DNA from: Aeriscardovia sp.
GTDB taxonomy: Bacteria > Actinomycetota > Actinomycetes > Actinomycetales > Bifidobacteriaceae
NCBI GenBank assembly: GCA_017538865.1
Contig: JAFYIA010000003.1
Coordinates: 1-13,329, forward strand
Length of the DNA: 13,329 nucleotides
Reading direction: 5' to 3'
This document shows positions 1 through 7,137 of the stretch, piece by piece. Each line of letters begins with the position of its first letter. Positions within the stretch are counted from its first letter, which is position 1. Position numbers and translations under genes: made by a program. Under the pieces are notes generated by a model. That model searched no databases. It was not told where the DNA came from and saw only the letters and a program-made list of their open reading frames with translations.

Positions 1-2
1 CA

Positions 3-2063
3 ATCGTCTGCGCGCACCTCTTCTCCATCTACCGCCTGGCGAGCTTCGTAGGGGGAGGGGGATCTTTCAGGGCCGGCTCTTTCGACGCCTCCCTGACGGT
101 AATGGCCTTTCTGACGGCCTCGAACGGAAGGAGCATGCGAAACAAGCTGGGCTGGGCGTGGAAAGTGTACTACGCGGCCCTGGCGATAGTGGTGATGGCG
201 TCCCTCTCCACCGTCCCCGCGGCCCTGATGGCTATATTCATGGGGGCCTGGATCGGCCTCGCCTTCAGGCTGGCCTTCGGGACCCCGGGCTCGGGCGCAT
301 GGGGCTCGCAGTTGGCCGCGGCCCTCGCCGGATGCGGGATGGAGGTGGAAAAGCTGGAAAGGATAGAGCCGGCCCAGTGGCAGATCCTCTGCTGCGACGG
401 GGCGAAGCGCTCCAGATACTACTCCCTCTCTTCCGGAGGAAAGTCCTACCTCATGGCCGTGAACGACGAGCAGCAGCACTCCCTGAGGTACCTGGAGCAG
501 ATCTGGTACGCCGTAAAGATGGAGGGGCTGACTATAAGGCACGACCGATCCGTGGGCGCCATGGCCGAGCACCACTACGCCGTGCTGATGGCGCTGGAAA
601 GCCTCGGGGGGGAAGGGCCGCGGCCGGTGAGGCTGGGCTCGGTCTCTGACTCGGCCTTCATAGTCTTCGAAACCCCGCAAGACCCCCCCGAGAGGCCGGA
701 GCTAAAGTCCCTCTCCAAAGAGGACTTGGCTTCCCTCATATCCTCTCTGAACTCCCTTCACGAAAAGGGTCTCACCCACCGCGACATCTCCCCCTCCTGC
801 CTGGCGAGGGACGCCGAGGGGAGGCTTTTTTTGGTGGGATGGTCCGGGGGTGACATGATCTCCAGCACAGCCCACAAGAGGATAGACATGATCCAGCTTT
901 TGGCCCTCTTTTCCACCCTCGCGGGAGTGGAGGAGACGATGGAGGCGGCCAAGGAGGTTTTGGGCTCCCCCGCCCTGGCGCTCCTCTCCCCCTACGCACA
1001 GAGGATCGTCGTCCCCAAATCCACGAGGAAAGAGAAGGGCTGGAGGAAGAAAGTCTTAAAGCCCCTGAAGTCCTCTCTGGACGCGGCGGCAAGGGAGGAA
1101 GATCAGATGCTTCAGACCGTGAGGCTCGCCCGCTTCAACCTGAGGCGCTTCATCACGGTCCTGCTCGTTACGATAGCGCTCGTAGTGGTCTTCACCCAGC
1201 TCAACTTCAAGCAGGTCATAAAGGCCATAGAGGGGGCCAATCCCTGGTGGTCGCTGGCCGCCTGCGCCATAGGACTTTTGGCTTGGACGGGATCCGGCAT
1301 AGCCTTCGGGGTGTTTATAGACAAGTCGAAGAGGAAGAGACACCACCTCGGGATTTTGGGGACACAGGCCGTGGCCAGCTTTGCGGCGGTGTCGATGCCC
1401 GCCATGGCGGGGCCCATAGCCGTAAACATCACGTTCCTCAGGAAGATCGGCTACAAAAACACGGAAGCCACGGCTATAGCCAGCGCGGACACCGTCACGG
1501 AGTTCTCCACCACCTTCCTCATGTTCATAGTCTTGGGCTTCTTCACCGGGCAGAACGTCTTCCACAACCTCATCCCCAATAAGATGATCGTCATCGTGGC
1601 GGTGGGGGTGCTGGTGGGCCTGGTGGCCCTCGCCATGGCCATCCGGCCCGTGCGCAACTGGATCAAAAGGAAGTTTCTGCCCGTATTAAAGTCCTACGGC
1701 TCAATGCTGGGAAAGCTCCTCTCCCATCCCGCCACGCTCCTCATCTCCATGGTGGGCTCCATAATCCAAAACACCGCCCTCGACATGGCCTTCTGGTTCT
1801 CCCTTTTGGCCTTCGGGTACCACCTGAACTTCATAGAGACCCTCTTCCTCTTCCTCTTTGCCAACGGGGTGGGCTCGGCCGTGCCCACCCCCGGAGGCCT
1901 CGGGGCCATAGAGACGGTGATGTCTACGACCTTCATAGGCGTCGGAGTCCCCAGCGCCATAGCGGTCTCCGCCACCCTGCTCTTTCGCCTCGCCACCTAT
2001 TGGCTGAGGATGGCTCTTGGCGCCCTCTACATGAAGTACATGGAAAAAAAGCAGCTGTTGTAG
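3..2063 (+). CDS. Membrane protein: kinase-like region plus MprF/AglD-type flippase-like core (5' end outside window)
   Basis: The frame is open to the left edge, so the true start is upstream; the ATG at 102 is internal or a late alternative. Residues below count from that Met. Residues 22-60 hold hydrophobic segments ending in a WIGLAFRLAFG motif typical of large actinobacterial proteins of this class. Residues about 90-290 form a soluble kinase-like region with an HRDIS catalytic-loop motif (226-230). Basic residues follow, then several membrane helices (about 347-650) with the family signature PTPGGLGAIE (nt about 1884-1913). That core belongs to the lysylphosphatidylglycerol synthase transmembrane/UPF0104 family, whose MprF members flip aminoacyl-lipids; no synthase domain is visible here. 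The usual kinase Lys and the DFG motif look absent (GWSGG follows HRD), so the soluble part may be a pseudokinase. A role in lipid or cell-envelope transport is inference. ATA (Ile) and AGG (Arg) codons are frequent. Confidence 0.8.
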   Translation: MVCAHLFSIYRLASFVGGGGSFRAGSFDASLTVMAFLTASNGRSMRNKLGWAWKVYYAALAIVVMASLSTVPAALMAIFMGAWIGLAFRLAFGTPGSGAWGSQLAAALAGCGMEVEKLERIEPAQWQILCCDGAKRSRYYSLSSGGKSYLMAVNDEQQHSLRYLEQIWYAVKMEGLTIRHDRSVGAMAEHHYAVLMALESLGGEGPRPVRLGSVSDSAFIVFETPQDPPERPELKSLSKEDLASLISSLNSLHEKGLTHRDISPSCLARDAEGRLFLVGWSGGDMISSTAHKRIDMIQLLALFSTLAGVEETMEAAKEVLGSPALALLSPYAQRIVVPKSTRKEKGWRKKVLKPLKSSLDAAAREEDQMLQTVRLARFNLRRFITVLLVTIALVVVFTQLNFKQVIKAIEGANPWWSLAACAIGLLAWTGSGIAFGVFIDKSKRKRHHLGILGTQAVASFAAVSMPAMAGPIAVNITFLRKIGYKNTEATAIASADTVTEFSTTFLMFIVLGFFTGQNVFHNLIPNKMIVIVAVGVLVGLVALAMAIRPVRNWIKRKFLPVLKSYGSMLGKLLSHPATLLISMVGSIIQNTALDMAFWFSLLAFGYHLNFIETLFLFLFANGVGSAVPTPGGLGAIETVMSTTFIGVGVPSAIAVSATLLFRLATYWLRMALGALYMKYMEKKQLL

Positions 2064-2088
2064 TTTTTATCCAGATTGAGTTTATTAT
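2058..2088 (+). promoter_or_regulatory. Candidate promoter for hup
   Basis: The gap between the membrane-protein stop and HU is a sharp AT-rich island in GC-rich DNA. TATTAT at 2083-2088 is a good -10 match. The best -35 candidate, TTGTAG at 2058-2063, overlaps the preceding stop codon with a long 19-bp spacer. Transcription would begin around 2095, leaving a leader of about 30 nt. Read-through from the upstream gene is an alternative. Confidence 0.3.
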
Positions 2089-2113
2089 GTTTATGACAAG
2101 TCGAACTTTCAGT

Positions 2114-2121
2114 AAAGGAAG
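2114..2121 (+). promoter_or_regulatory. Ribosome-binding site that fixes the hup start
   Basis: AAAGGAAG lies four bases before the ATG at 2126. The in-frame ATGs at 2087 and 2093 have no comparable purine stretch, and 2087 overlaps the proposed -10 box. Canonical HU length also fits 2126. Confidence 0.65.
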
Positions 2122-2125
2122 ACAG

Positions 2126-2416
2126 ATGGATAAGTACTACGGGAAAACCGAGATAACGGCCAGCGTGGCCGAAAAGGCCGACCTCACCCGCGAAGAAGCG
2201 AAAAGGGCTGTAGACGCTTTCTTGGATACCCTCCTCGAGTGCGCGGAAAAGGGGATAGACGTCCGGTTGGCCGGCTATTTCAGCCTTGAAAGGGTGGCAA
2301 GGGCCGCCAGGAGCGGAAGGAATCCGCAGACGGGCAAAGCCATGGAAATTCCCGCAAGGGAAGTGGTGAAGATCACTCCCGGAAAGACCCTCAAGGACGC
2401 CGTCCAGGGCAAGTAG
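2126..2416 (+). CDS. hup: HU-family nucleoid DNA-binding protein
   Basis: This is a 96-residue histone-like protein of the HU/IHF family, which binds and bends DNA as a dimer and compacts the nucleoid. The start at 2126 gives standard HU length, with an N-terminal helical dimerisation part (KTEITASVAEKADLTREEA) and the DNA-binding arm signature RSGRNPQTG followed by the K-x-TPGKTLKDAV ending. The arm region (LAGYFSLERVARAARSGRNP) resembles the short Streptomyces HupA form, not the mycobacterial HupB form with a long Lys-rich tail; no such tail is present. The gene has its own likely promoter and ribosome-binding site, and a hairpin terminator starts one base after the stop. It converges with fmt on the opposite strand, the two stop codons lying only 30 bp apart. 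IHF-like function is possible, but the arm motif favours HU. Confidence 0.93.
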   Translation: MDKYYGKTEITASVAEKADLTREEAKRAVDAFLDTLLECAEKGIDVRLAGYFSLERVARAARSGRNPQTGKAMEIPAREVVKITPGKTLKDAVQGK

Positions 2417-2442
2417 GCGCGAGGCGGCTGAGCCGCGCTTTT
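2417..2442 (+). terminator. Rho-independent terminator of hup
   Basis: A GCGGC-TGA-GCCGC hairpin (2424-2436), extendable by a few outer GC pairs, is followed by GC and a four-T run at 2439-2442, with another T-rich patch just after. It begins one base after the hup stop. The opposite strand lacks a T run after the same stem, so it should act mainly on the + strand. Confidence 0.6.
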
Positions 2443-2446
2443 GACT

Positions 2447-3391
2447 TTAGGGGAGGGGCCGGAGAAATTCGGCCCCTCCCCTTATGCCCCTCAGCCACGT
2501 CTCCCCGCTCATCTTCTTCTTTGAGGCGGGGGTTATTTCCTTCAGCTCCAGCCAGCCGTCGGAGCACCTGACGAAGGCCTTTTTGGAGAAGGAAGTGACG
2601 GATCCCGCGGGGGCCGGCGGAAGATCGGGGGCTAGGAGGCCCAGGCGGTTGAGCTTGACGTAGGTCTTCCTCCCTCCCGCCTCCGCCTCGGCCCATGCCA
2701 TGGGGTTGGGGTTGAAGGCGAGGACCCGGTAAAAAACCTCCTCCCTGCCCAGGGAAAAATCGATGCGGGCCTCGTCCTTCCCTATCTTCCCCGCGTAAAC
2801 CAGGCCTTCCGCCTCCTGCTGCGGGCAGAGCTTTGCAGCCCCCGCCCCTACTTCCTCCAGGGCCCGGGCCAGGGCCTTTTTCCCGATTCTGGCGAGATCT
2901 TCCATGAGCTCCCCGGCGGTGGGGAAGGAAGAGGGCAAGTAGGGCTCCTCCAGCACCCAGGGGCCCTCGTCCAGGCCCTCGGTGAGCTTGAAGACGGTGA
3001 CGCCGCAGTGGGCGTACCTGTTAAGGACGCAGGCTGCGACGGGGTTGGCGCCCCGGAAGTACGGCAGGAGCGAAAAATGCAGGTTGTACCAGCCTTTGGG
3101 GAGGAGGGAGAGCAGGCCCGGGGGGATCAGCCTCCCGTAGGCCACTACGGCTCCGCACTCCACGCCCTCTTCTTCGAGCTTCCTTGCAAAGGCGGGATCT
3201 GAGGGCCTACCGTCAAAGCACTCGATTTCGAGCCTCTCCGCCTCCTCCTTTACGGGATTGGGCTCTTCCTTCCTCCCGCGCCCCTTTCGGGCGTCGGGGC
3301 GCGTCAAGACGAGGCGCACCTGCTGGGTTTTGGAAAGCTCTTCAAGACACTCCGCAGCCTGCGGGGTGGAGCCCGCAAAAACCGTCCTCAT
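2447..3391 (-). CDS. fmt: Methionyl-tRNA formyltransferase
   Basis: Fmt formylates the amino group of Met-tRNA(fMet) using 10-formyl-tetrahydrofolate, making the initiator tRNA for bacterial translation. The 314 residues match normal family length. Visible signatures are the N-terminal FAGSTPQAA, the PDARKGRGRK...PNPVK loop, and the catalytic triad Asn103-His105-Asp141 within YNLHFSLLPYFRGANPV and EGLDEG. The SLLPxxRGxxP motif is intact, and a C-terminal tRNA-binding OB-fold-like part follows from about residue 205. NLHF instead of the common NVHA is an actinobacterial trait. The ATG lies 11 bp after the HAD gene stop with a modest AGGCGG ribosome-binding stretch. It is the last gene of the - strand run. 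Peptide deformylase (def), often adjacent to fmt, is not present here. Confidence 0.95.
   Translation of the reverse strand: MRTVFAGSTPQAAECLEELSKTQQVRLVLTRPDARKGRGRKEEPNPVKEEAERLEIECFDGRPSDPAFARKLEEEGVECGAVVAYGRLIPPGLLSLLPKGWYNLHFSLLPYFRGANPVAACVLNRYAHCGVTVFKLTEGLDEGPWVLEEPYLPSSFPTAGELMEDLARIGKKALARALEEVGAGAAKLCPQQEAEGLVYAGKIGKDEARIDFSLGREEVFYRVLAFNPNPMAWAEAEAGGRKTYVKLNRLGLLAPDLPPAPAGSVTSFSKKAFVRCSDGWLELKEITPASKKKMSGETWLRGIRGGAEFLRPLP
2450..2481. repeat. 12-bp perfect inverted repeat in the fmt 3' end
   Basis: GGGGAGGGGCCG (2450-2461) and its exact reverse complement (2470-2481) flank an 8-base loop. The hairpin lies in the last codons of fmt, up to its stop. On the - strand the bases after it (CTAAAGTC) contain no T run, so it is not a classical intrinsic terminator. 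It could protect the 3' end of the long operon mRNA, pause polymerase or block convergent transcription. Confidence 0.7.
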
Positions 3392-3402
3392 GTCTTTGCC
3401 GC

Positions 3403-4062
3403 CTACTTTTCGCCTTTGAGGGCCGGGATGCGGGCGCCCATGGATATGAGGGCCGCCCTGATCTGGGCCGGGCTTTCGAACCGAACGCTTTGCAGCCCCA
3501 TTTCTCCGGCGGCCTGCACGTTTTCGGCCCTGTCGTCTATAAAGGCGGTGACGGCCGGGTCCACCTTGAACTTTGCGATCGCGGTTTCAAAAATGTTCCT
3601 GTCGGGCTTCCTCTGGTGAATGTATCCCGACACCACCCTGTCTTCCATCATGAAGATGACTTCAGGGAGCCGGGGCAGTGCCCTTTCAAAGAGGTCGGCG
3701 GACCAGTTTGAAAGCCCCAATACCCTGATTCCCGCATTTTTCAGGTCGCACACGAGCTGCCTCGAGCCCGGAACCTCCCCCAAGATGGAATCTGGGAAGT
3801 GGGCGATGTACCACTCCATCATCTCCCCCCAGGGCTCCCCATGCTCTTCCTTTATGAGATCCACCGCCTTCTTGAGGGGCTCTCCCAAATCGCAGAAGAC
3901 GTTTGCGTCCTCGAAGCCCGAAACCTCGTTGAGGCGGAACTTGTCTATGAGTTCGGGGGTGTACCTGCTTATAAGCGCCCCGTATATGTCCCATCTGACC
4001 AAAACGTTGCCGAAGTCGAAGATGACGTTTTGGATTTTGCTGTCTGTGTCGTTAGCTTTCAC
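3403..4062 (-). CDS. HAD-superfamily (subclass IA) hydrolase, probable sugar- or nucleotide-phosphate phosphatase
   Basis: This 219-residue protein carries all four haloacid dehalogenase motifs: I, FDFGNVL with nucleophile Asp16; II, LSNW with Ser118; III, RKPD with Lys152; IV, IDDRAEN with Asp176/Asp177. The second motif I acid is Gly, giving DxG instead of DxD. E. coli YihX, a glucose-1-phosphate phosphatase, shares the FDxGNV form, so activity is not excluded. A helical cap domain spans about residues 25-95. The start is GTG: it directly follows an in-frame TGA, and motif I is only 16 codons in, so no later start works. It follows priA by 15 bp and precedes fmt by 11 bp, a spot where many genomes have def. 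The substrate cannot be read from sequence. Confidence 0.85.
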   Translation of the reverse strand: MKANDTDSKIQNVIFDFGNVLVRWDIYGALISRYTPELIDKFRLNEVSGFEDANVFCDLGEPLKKAVDLIKEEHGEPWGEMMEWYIAHFPDSILGEVPGSRQLVCDLKNAGIRVLGLSNWSADLFERALPRLPEVIFMMEDRVVSGYIHQRKPDRNIFETAIAKFKVDPAVTAFIDDRAENVQAAGEMGLQSVRFESPAQIRAALISMGARIPALKGEK

Positions 4063-4077
4063 TCATTCAATTATCCA

Positions 4078-5955
4078 CTATCTGCAACCGAAGCAATAAG
4101 GATCGATCCAGAAGTGCAGCCCCCGCTTCCCCCGGGGCCCCGAAATTTTTTCAATGGCCCGGCCCACGCCTTTGGAAACAGATCCGGGCGCCAGGAGCAC
4201 GCACAGTTCCTCTCCGGGCCGGGAAGAGGGCATCGGGCCCAAAACCTCCGCCTCCCCCCGGGAAATGCCGAGGATCTTTACAATCTCTTCCACGGCCTTT
4301 TCGGCCTCGCCGTTTTTTCCCCACACGTTGACCGCGATCTTGTAGGGGGGCATTCCGGCTTTCTTCCTCTCATTCAGATCCCATTTGGAAAAGTCGCAAT
4401 TCCAGTTGGAAAAGGAAGAGAGGAGCTCCTTTTGGCCCTCGCCTATCAAGATCACCTGCTCGGAAGCGAGGGAGGAGGCCTCCATCCAGGAGTTGAGCAC
4501 GCCGGCCTCAGAATCCAAGTGCAGCGAAAAAAAGGAGAGCCAGGCGTCCAAGATCGCCACCAAGGAGTAAGGCTTTTGGGGGAGCGCCCCCGCTACGGCC
4601 ACTTCCGCATTCTCCAGGGCTTTCCCCTTCAGCAGGTTTTCAAGCTCGCCCCTGACGCGTTCGGGGCCCCTCTGGAGCGGGACTAGGGATCTTGAAGGAA
4701 ACTTTCCTCCGCACCTTCCACACTCCCACTCCCCGCCCTTCTTTTTGCACGAAAGGCAGGATGGCGGCCCTCCCCGGGACTTCAGCGCCGCCCCGCAGGG
4801 GCATTTCATGAAAGCGCCGCACCCAGGGCAGAGGAAGAAGAGGATCTGGCTTCCCGCGGGGCACACCAGCAGGGATTTTTTGCCTTCGGCCCCGTTTTTC
4901 CTGAGCCGCTCTACTAGGAAGCTGGGAAGGTGCACGAAGCGATCGCCCATGTCGAGGATGCGGGATCGGGTAAAGCAGGCGGGGCGGAGCCGGGGCGGGG
5001 AAGCCGGGAAGACGCGCGTGGCCCGGTCGTCCTGCAGCCACTTTTCCTGGGCGGCGCCGTGGCAGTAGGCCATCGAGATCCTTATCCCGCCCCGCGCCTC
5101 GTGCTTTATGGAGAGCGCGTCTCTGATATTGGCGTAGGGCGCGATCCCGTCCGTGGCCCCGGCGCCGAAGGCGTTTGCGTCCACCAGCACGCACGGCCCT
5201 TTTACGGGGAAATGCATGGCCTTCCTCGTCCCGATTACCTGCCCTCCTCCGGCCGAGCAGGCGAGAAAAGCCCTGTAGCTTTCGGCCCGGCCCTCCGAGG
5301 AGCCTGCAAAGAGGGGGGAAAGGCCGCAACCCCTAAAGGTTTCTCCCAATTTTCCAAAGAGGTTGGCGGACGGGAGGCAGGCCAAGAAGGAATAGCCGGA
5401 CCTTTTCGACAAGAGCGCTATCAGGGCGAGGTCGTCAAAAATCCTTCCGCGCCCCTGCGCCAGGTCCCAAACGAAGCTCCGGTTTTCAAACTCTGAAAAC
5501 GCCTCCTCAAGGTCCGGAATTTGGCCGTAGGCGCGGCGGGCGCCCTCGAGGAGCCGCGTCAGGGCCTCTTCGTTTTGGGCGCCCCACTTTGGAGAGGGAA
5601 GGGCTTCTTTTTCCACGTACTGCACCCTGTCCGGGAGGGCGAGGTCCAAGGTGTTTGCCAGGTGCCCTCCGAAAAACTCGGAGACCGCCATGGCCTCCCT
5701 AATCCCCTCCTCGTCCATGCCCGGCGCCGGAGAGACGGAATCTATCGGCTTTAAATCCTTGAACCTGCTCTCTTTCAAAGGGAAGGTTTGCAAGATAAGC
5801 CCCTCCATGCCCTTTTCCTTGACGCGCACGAAGGCGCGGGAACCGGGCTTGGCGAGGGGAGCCAGATTGGGGGGGATTAGATAGTCCAGAGGGGGATAGG
5901 GGGAGGGGGCGGGGCGGAAGGGGAGGACCTTGGCCGCCAGGAGGCTTTGGGCCAT
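4078..5955 (-). CDS. priA: PriA-like primosomal protein N' without helicase motifs (actinobacterial pseudo-helicase)
   Basis: PriA reloads the replisome at stalled forks. This 625-residue version has the N-terminal 3'-end-binding region (LDYLIP near residue 23) and a complete eight-Cys zinc-binding segment (Cys376, 379, 385, 387, 400, 403, 412, 415). Its C-terminal part (LDAWLSF, AGMPPYKIAVNVWG, WIDPYCF) matches the PriA family. The helicase core is degenerate: where Walker A GxGKT should be (about 160-185) there is WDLAQGRGRIFDDLAL, and the DEEH box is replaced by LVDANAFGAG (257-266). This loss is known for actinobacterial PriA, so it probably acts as a DNA- and protein-binding scaffold, not an ATP-driven helicase. 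The third Cys pair is C-x-C instead of C-x2-C. Its ATG follows the metK TAA with no intervening base, so translation is likely coupled. Confidence 0.9.
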   Translation of the reverse strand: MAQSLLAAKVLPFRPAPSPYPPLDYLIPPNLAPLAKPGSRAFVRVKEKGMEGLILQTFPLKESRFKDLKPIDSVSPAPGMDEEGIREAMAVSEFFGGHLANTLDLALPDRVQYVEKEALPSPKWGAQNEEALTRLLEGARRAYGQIPDLEEAFSEFENRSFVWDLAQGRGRIFDDLALIALLSKRSGYSFLACLPSANLFGKLGETFRGCGLSPLFAGSSEGRAESYRAFLACSAGGGQVIGTRKAMHFPVKGPCVLVDANAFGAGATDGIAPYANIRDALSIKHEARGGIRISMAYCHGAAQEKWLQDDRATRVFPASPPRLRPACFTRSRILDMGDRFVHLPSFLVERLRKNGAEGKKSLLVCPAGSQILFFLCPGCGAFMKCPCGAALKSRGGPPSCLSCKKKGGEWECGRCGGKFPSRSLVPLQRGPERVRGELENLLKGKALENAEVAVAGALPQKPYSLVAILDAWLSFFSLHLDSEAGVLNSWMEASSLASEQVILIGEGQKELLSSFSNWNCDFSKWDLNERKKAGMPPYKIAVNVWGKNGEAEKAVEEIVKILGISRGEAEVLGPMPSSRPGEELCVLLAPGSVSKGVGRAIEKISGPRGKRGLHFWIDPYCFGCR

Positions 5956-7137
5956 TTAGCGCAAAAGCAGGTCTCGAAGGTCGGCCGCCCGGTCGGTCTT
6001 CTCCCAGGTAAAGCAGGCCTCTTCGCGCCCGAAATGCCCATAGCAGGCCGTGGGGGAGTAAATCGGGCGCAAAAGGTCGAGATCCCTTATGATGACCCCG
6101 GGCCTGAGATCGAAGACCTTTTCCACCGCGGCCTTGATCTTATCCGGGGTGAGCCCGGGGGCTTCCGTGCCGAACGTCTCGATGTCGAGGGCCACGGGAT
6201 CCGCCCTCCCTATGGCGTAGGCAATCTGCACTTCAGCCCTTCTGACGGCGCCGGAAGCCACGAGGTTCTTGGCCACCCACCTGGCGGCATAGGCTCCGGA
6301 TCTGTCGACCTTGGAGGGGTCTTTTCCGGAAAAGGCGCCCCCGCCGCTGCGCCCTGCATTGCCATAGGCGTCCACTATGATCTTGCGTCCGGTGAGGCCC
6401 GTGTCGGCCGCAGGGCCGCCGAGCACGAAGGATCCCGAAGGGTTGAAGAGGAAGTTGAAAGAAGAGGCGTCGGCCCTTCCGGCCCACTCTTCCAAGACAG
6501 GCTCCACTACTTCCCGCCTCACCTCTTCGCCCAGCTCCTTCAAATCGGTGCCGGGATCGTGCTGGGCGGATATGAGGACGGTGTCGATCTTTTTAGGGCA
6601 AAACCCTTCGTAGTCCACGGTGACCTGGGACTTCCCGTCCGGCCTTAAGGCCGGCAGGACGCCCTGCTTTCTCATTTCAGCCATCCTCATGGTCAGGCGG
6701 TTGGCCAAGGTAATCGGCAGAGGCATCATGACCTTTGTCTCGTCGCAGGCGAAGCCGAAGACCACGCCCTGGTCTCCCGCCCCCTGGTCTTCAGGCCTGC
6801 CGCCACTTCGCACGCTCCCGTCTATCTCGGGGCTTTGCGAAGTTATCGAAACCATGACCCCGCAGCTTTGCCAGTCGAGCCCTATGGCGGAATCGGTGTA
6901 TCCCGCTTCCTTTACGGCCCGCCTGACAACTTTCTGCACGTCGCACCAGCCCTTGGAGTTGACTTCCCCGCACACCATGAACATGCCCTTGCATGCCACG
7001 GTTTCCACGGCCACGTGGCTGGAGCTGTCCTGGGAAAGAAGGTCGTCCAGGACGCTGTCGGAAATCTTGTCGCAGAGCTTGTCGGGATGCCCTTCGGTCA
7101 CGGACTCCGCGCTGAGGGGATGTAAGTTACTCGTCAA
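5956..7137 (-). CDS. metK: S-adenosylmethionine synthetase
   Basis: MetK joins methionine and ATP to form S-adenosylmethionine, the main cellular methyl donor, releasing phosphate and pyrophosphate. The 393-residue length is normal. Motifs include GHPDK (16-20), the ATP-binding GAGDQG (119-124), LTGRKIIVDAYG (248-259) and the P-loop-like GGGAFSGKDPSKVDRS (265-280). In the segment just before the last motif, NAGRS replaces the common GGxARH, so a usually conserved His is Ser264. The start must be a rare TTG: no ATG or GTG lies near the N-terminus, and the next Met (residue 52) would remove GHPDK. The TTG overlaps the last 11 nt of rpoZ, and the purine-rich codons of the omega acidic tail serve as ribosome-binding stretch. 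metK between rpoZ and priA is the actinobacterial arrangement. Confidence 0.95.
   Translation of the reverse strand: MTSNLHPLSAESVTEGHPDKLCDKISDSVLDDLLSQDSSSHVAVETVACKGMFMVCGEVNSKGWCDVQKVVRRAVKEAGYTDSAIGLDWQSCGVMVSITSQSPEIDGSVRSGGRPEDQGAGDQGVVFGFACDETKVMMPLPITLANRLTMRMAEMRKQGVLPALRPDGKSQVTVDYEGFCPKKIDTVLISAQHDPGTDLKELGEEVRREVVEPVLEEWAGRADASSFNFLFNPSGSFVLGGPAADTGLTGRKIIVDAYGNAGRSGGGAFSGKDPSKVDRSGAYAARWVAKNLVASGAVRRAEVQIAYAIGRADPVALDIETFGTEAPGLTPDKIKAAVEKVFDLRPGVIIRDLDLLRPIYSPTACYGHFGREEACFTWEKTDRAADLRDLLLR

Noticed and set aside
2000..2125. Longer hup starting at 2000, 2087 or 2093
   Set aside because: The extra residues do not look like HU and overlap the upstream gene, its stop or the AT-rich promoter; only 2126 has a ribosome-binding site and family length.
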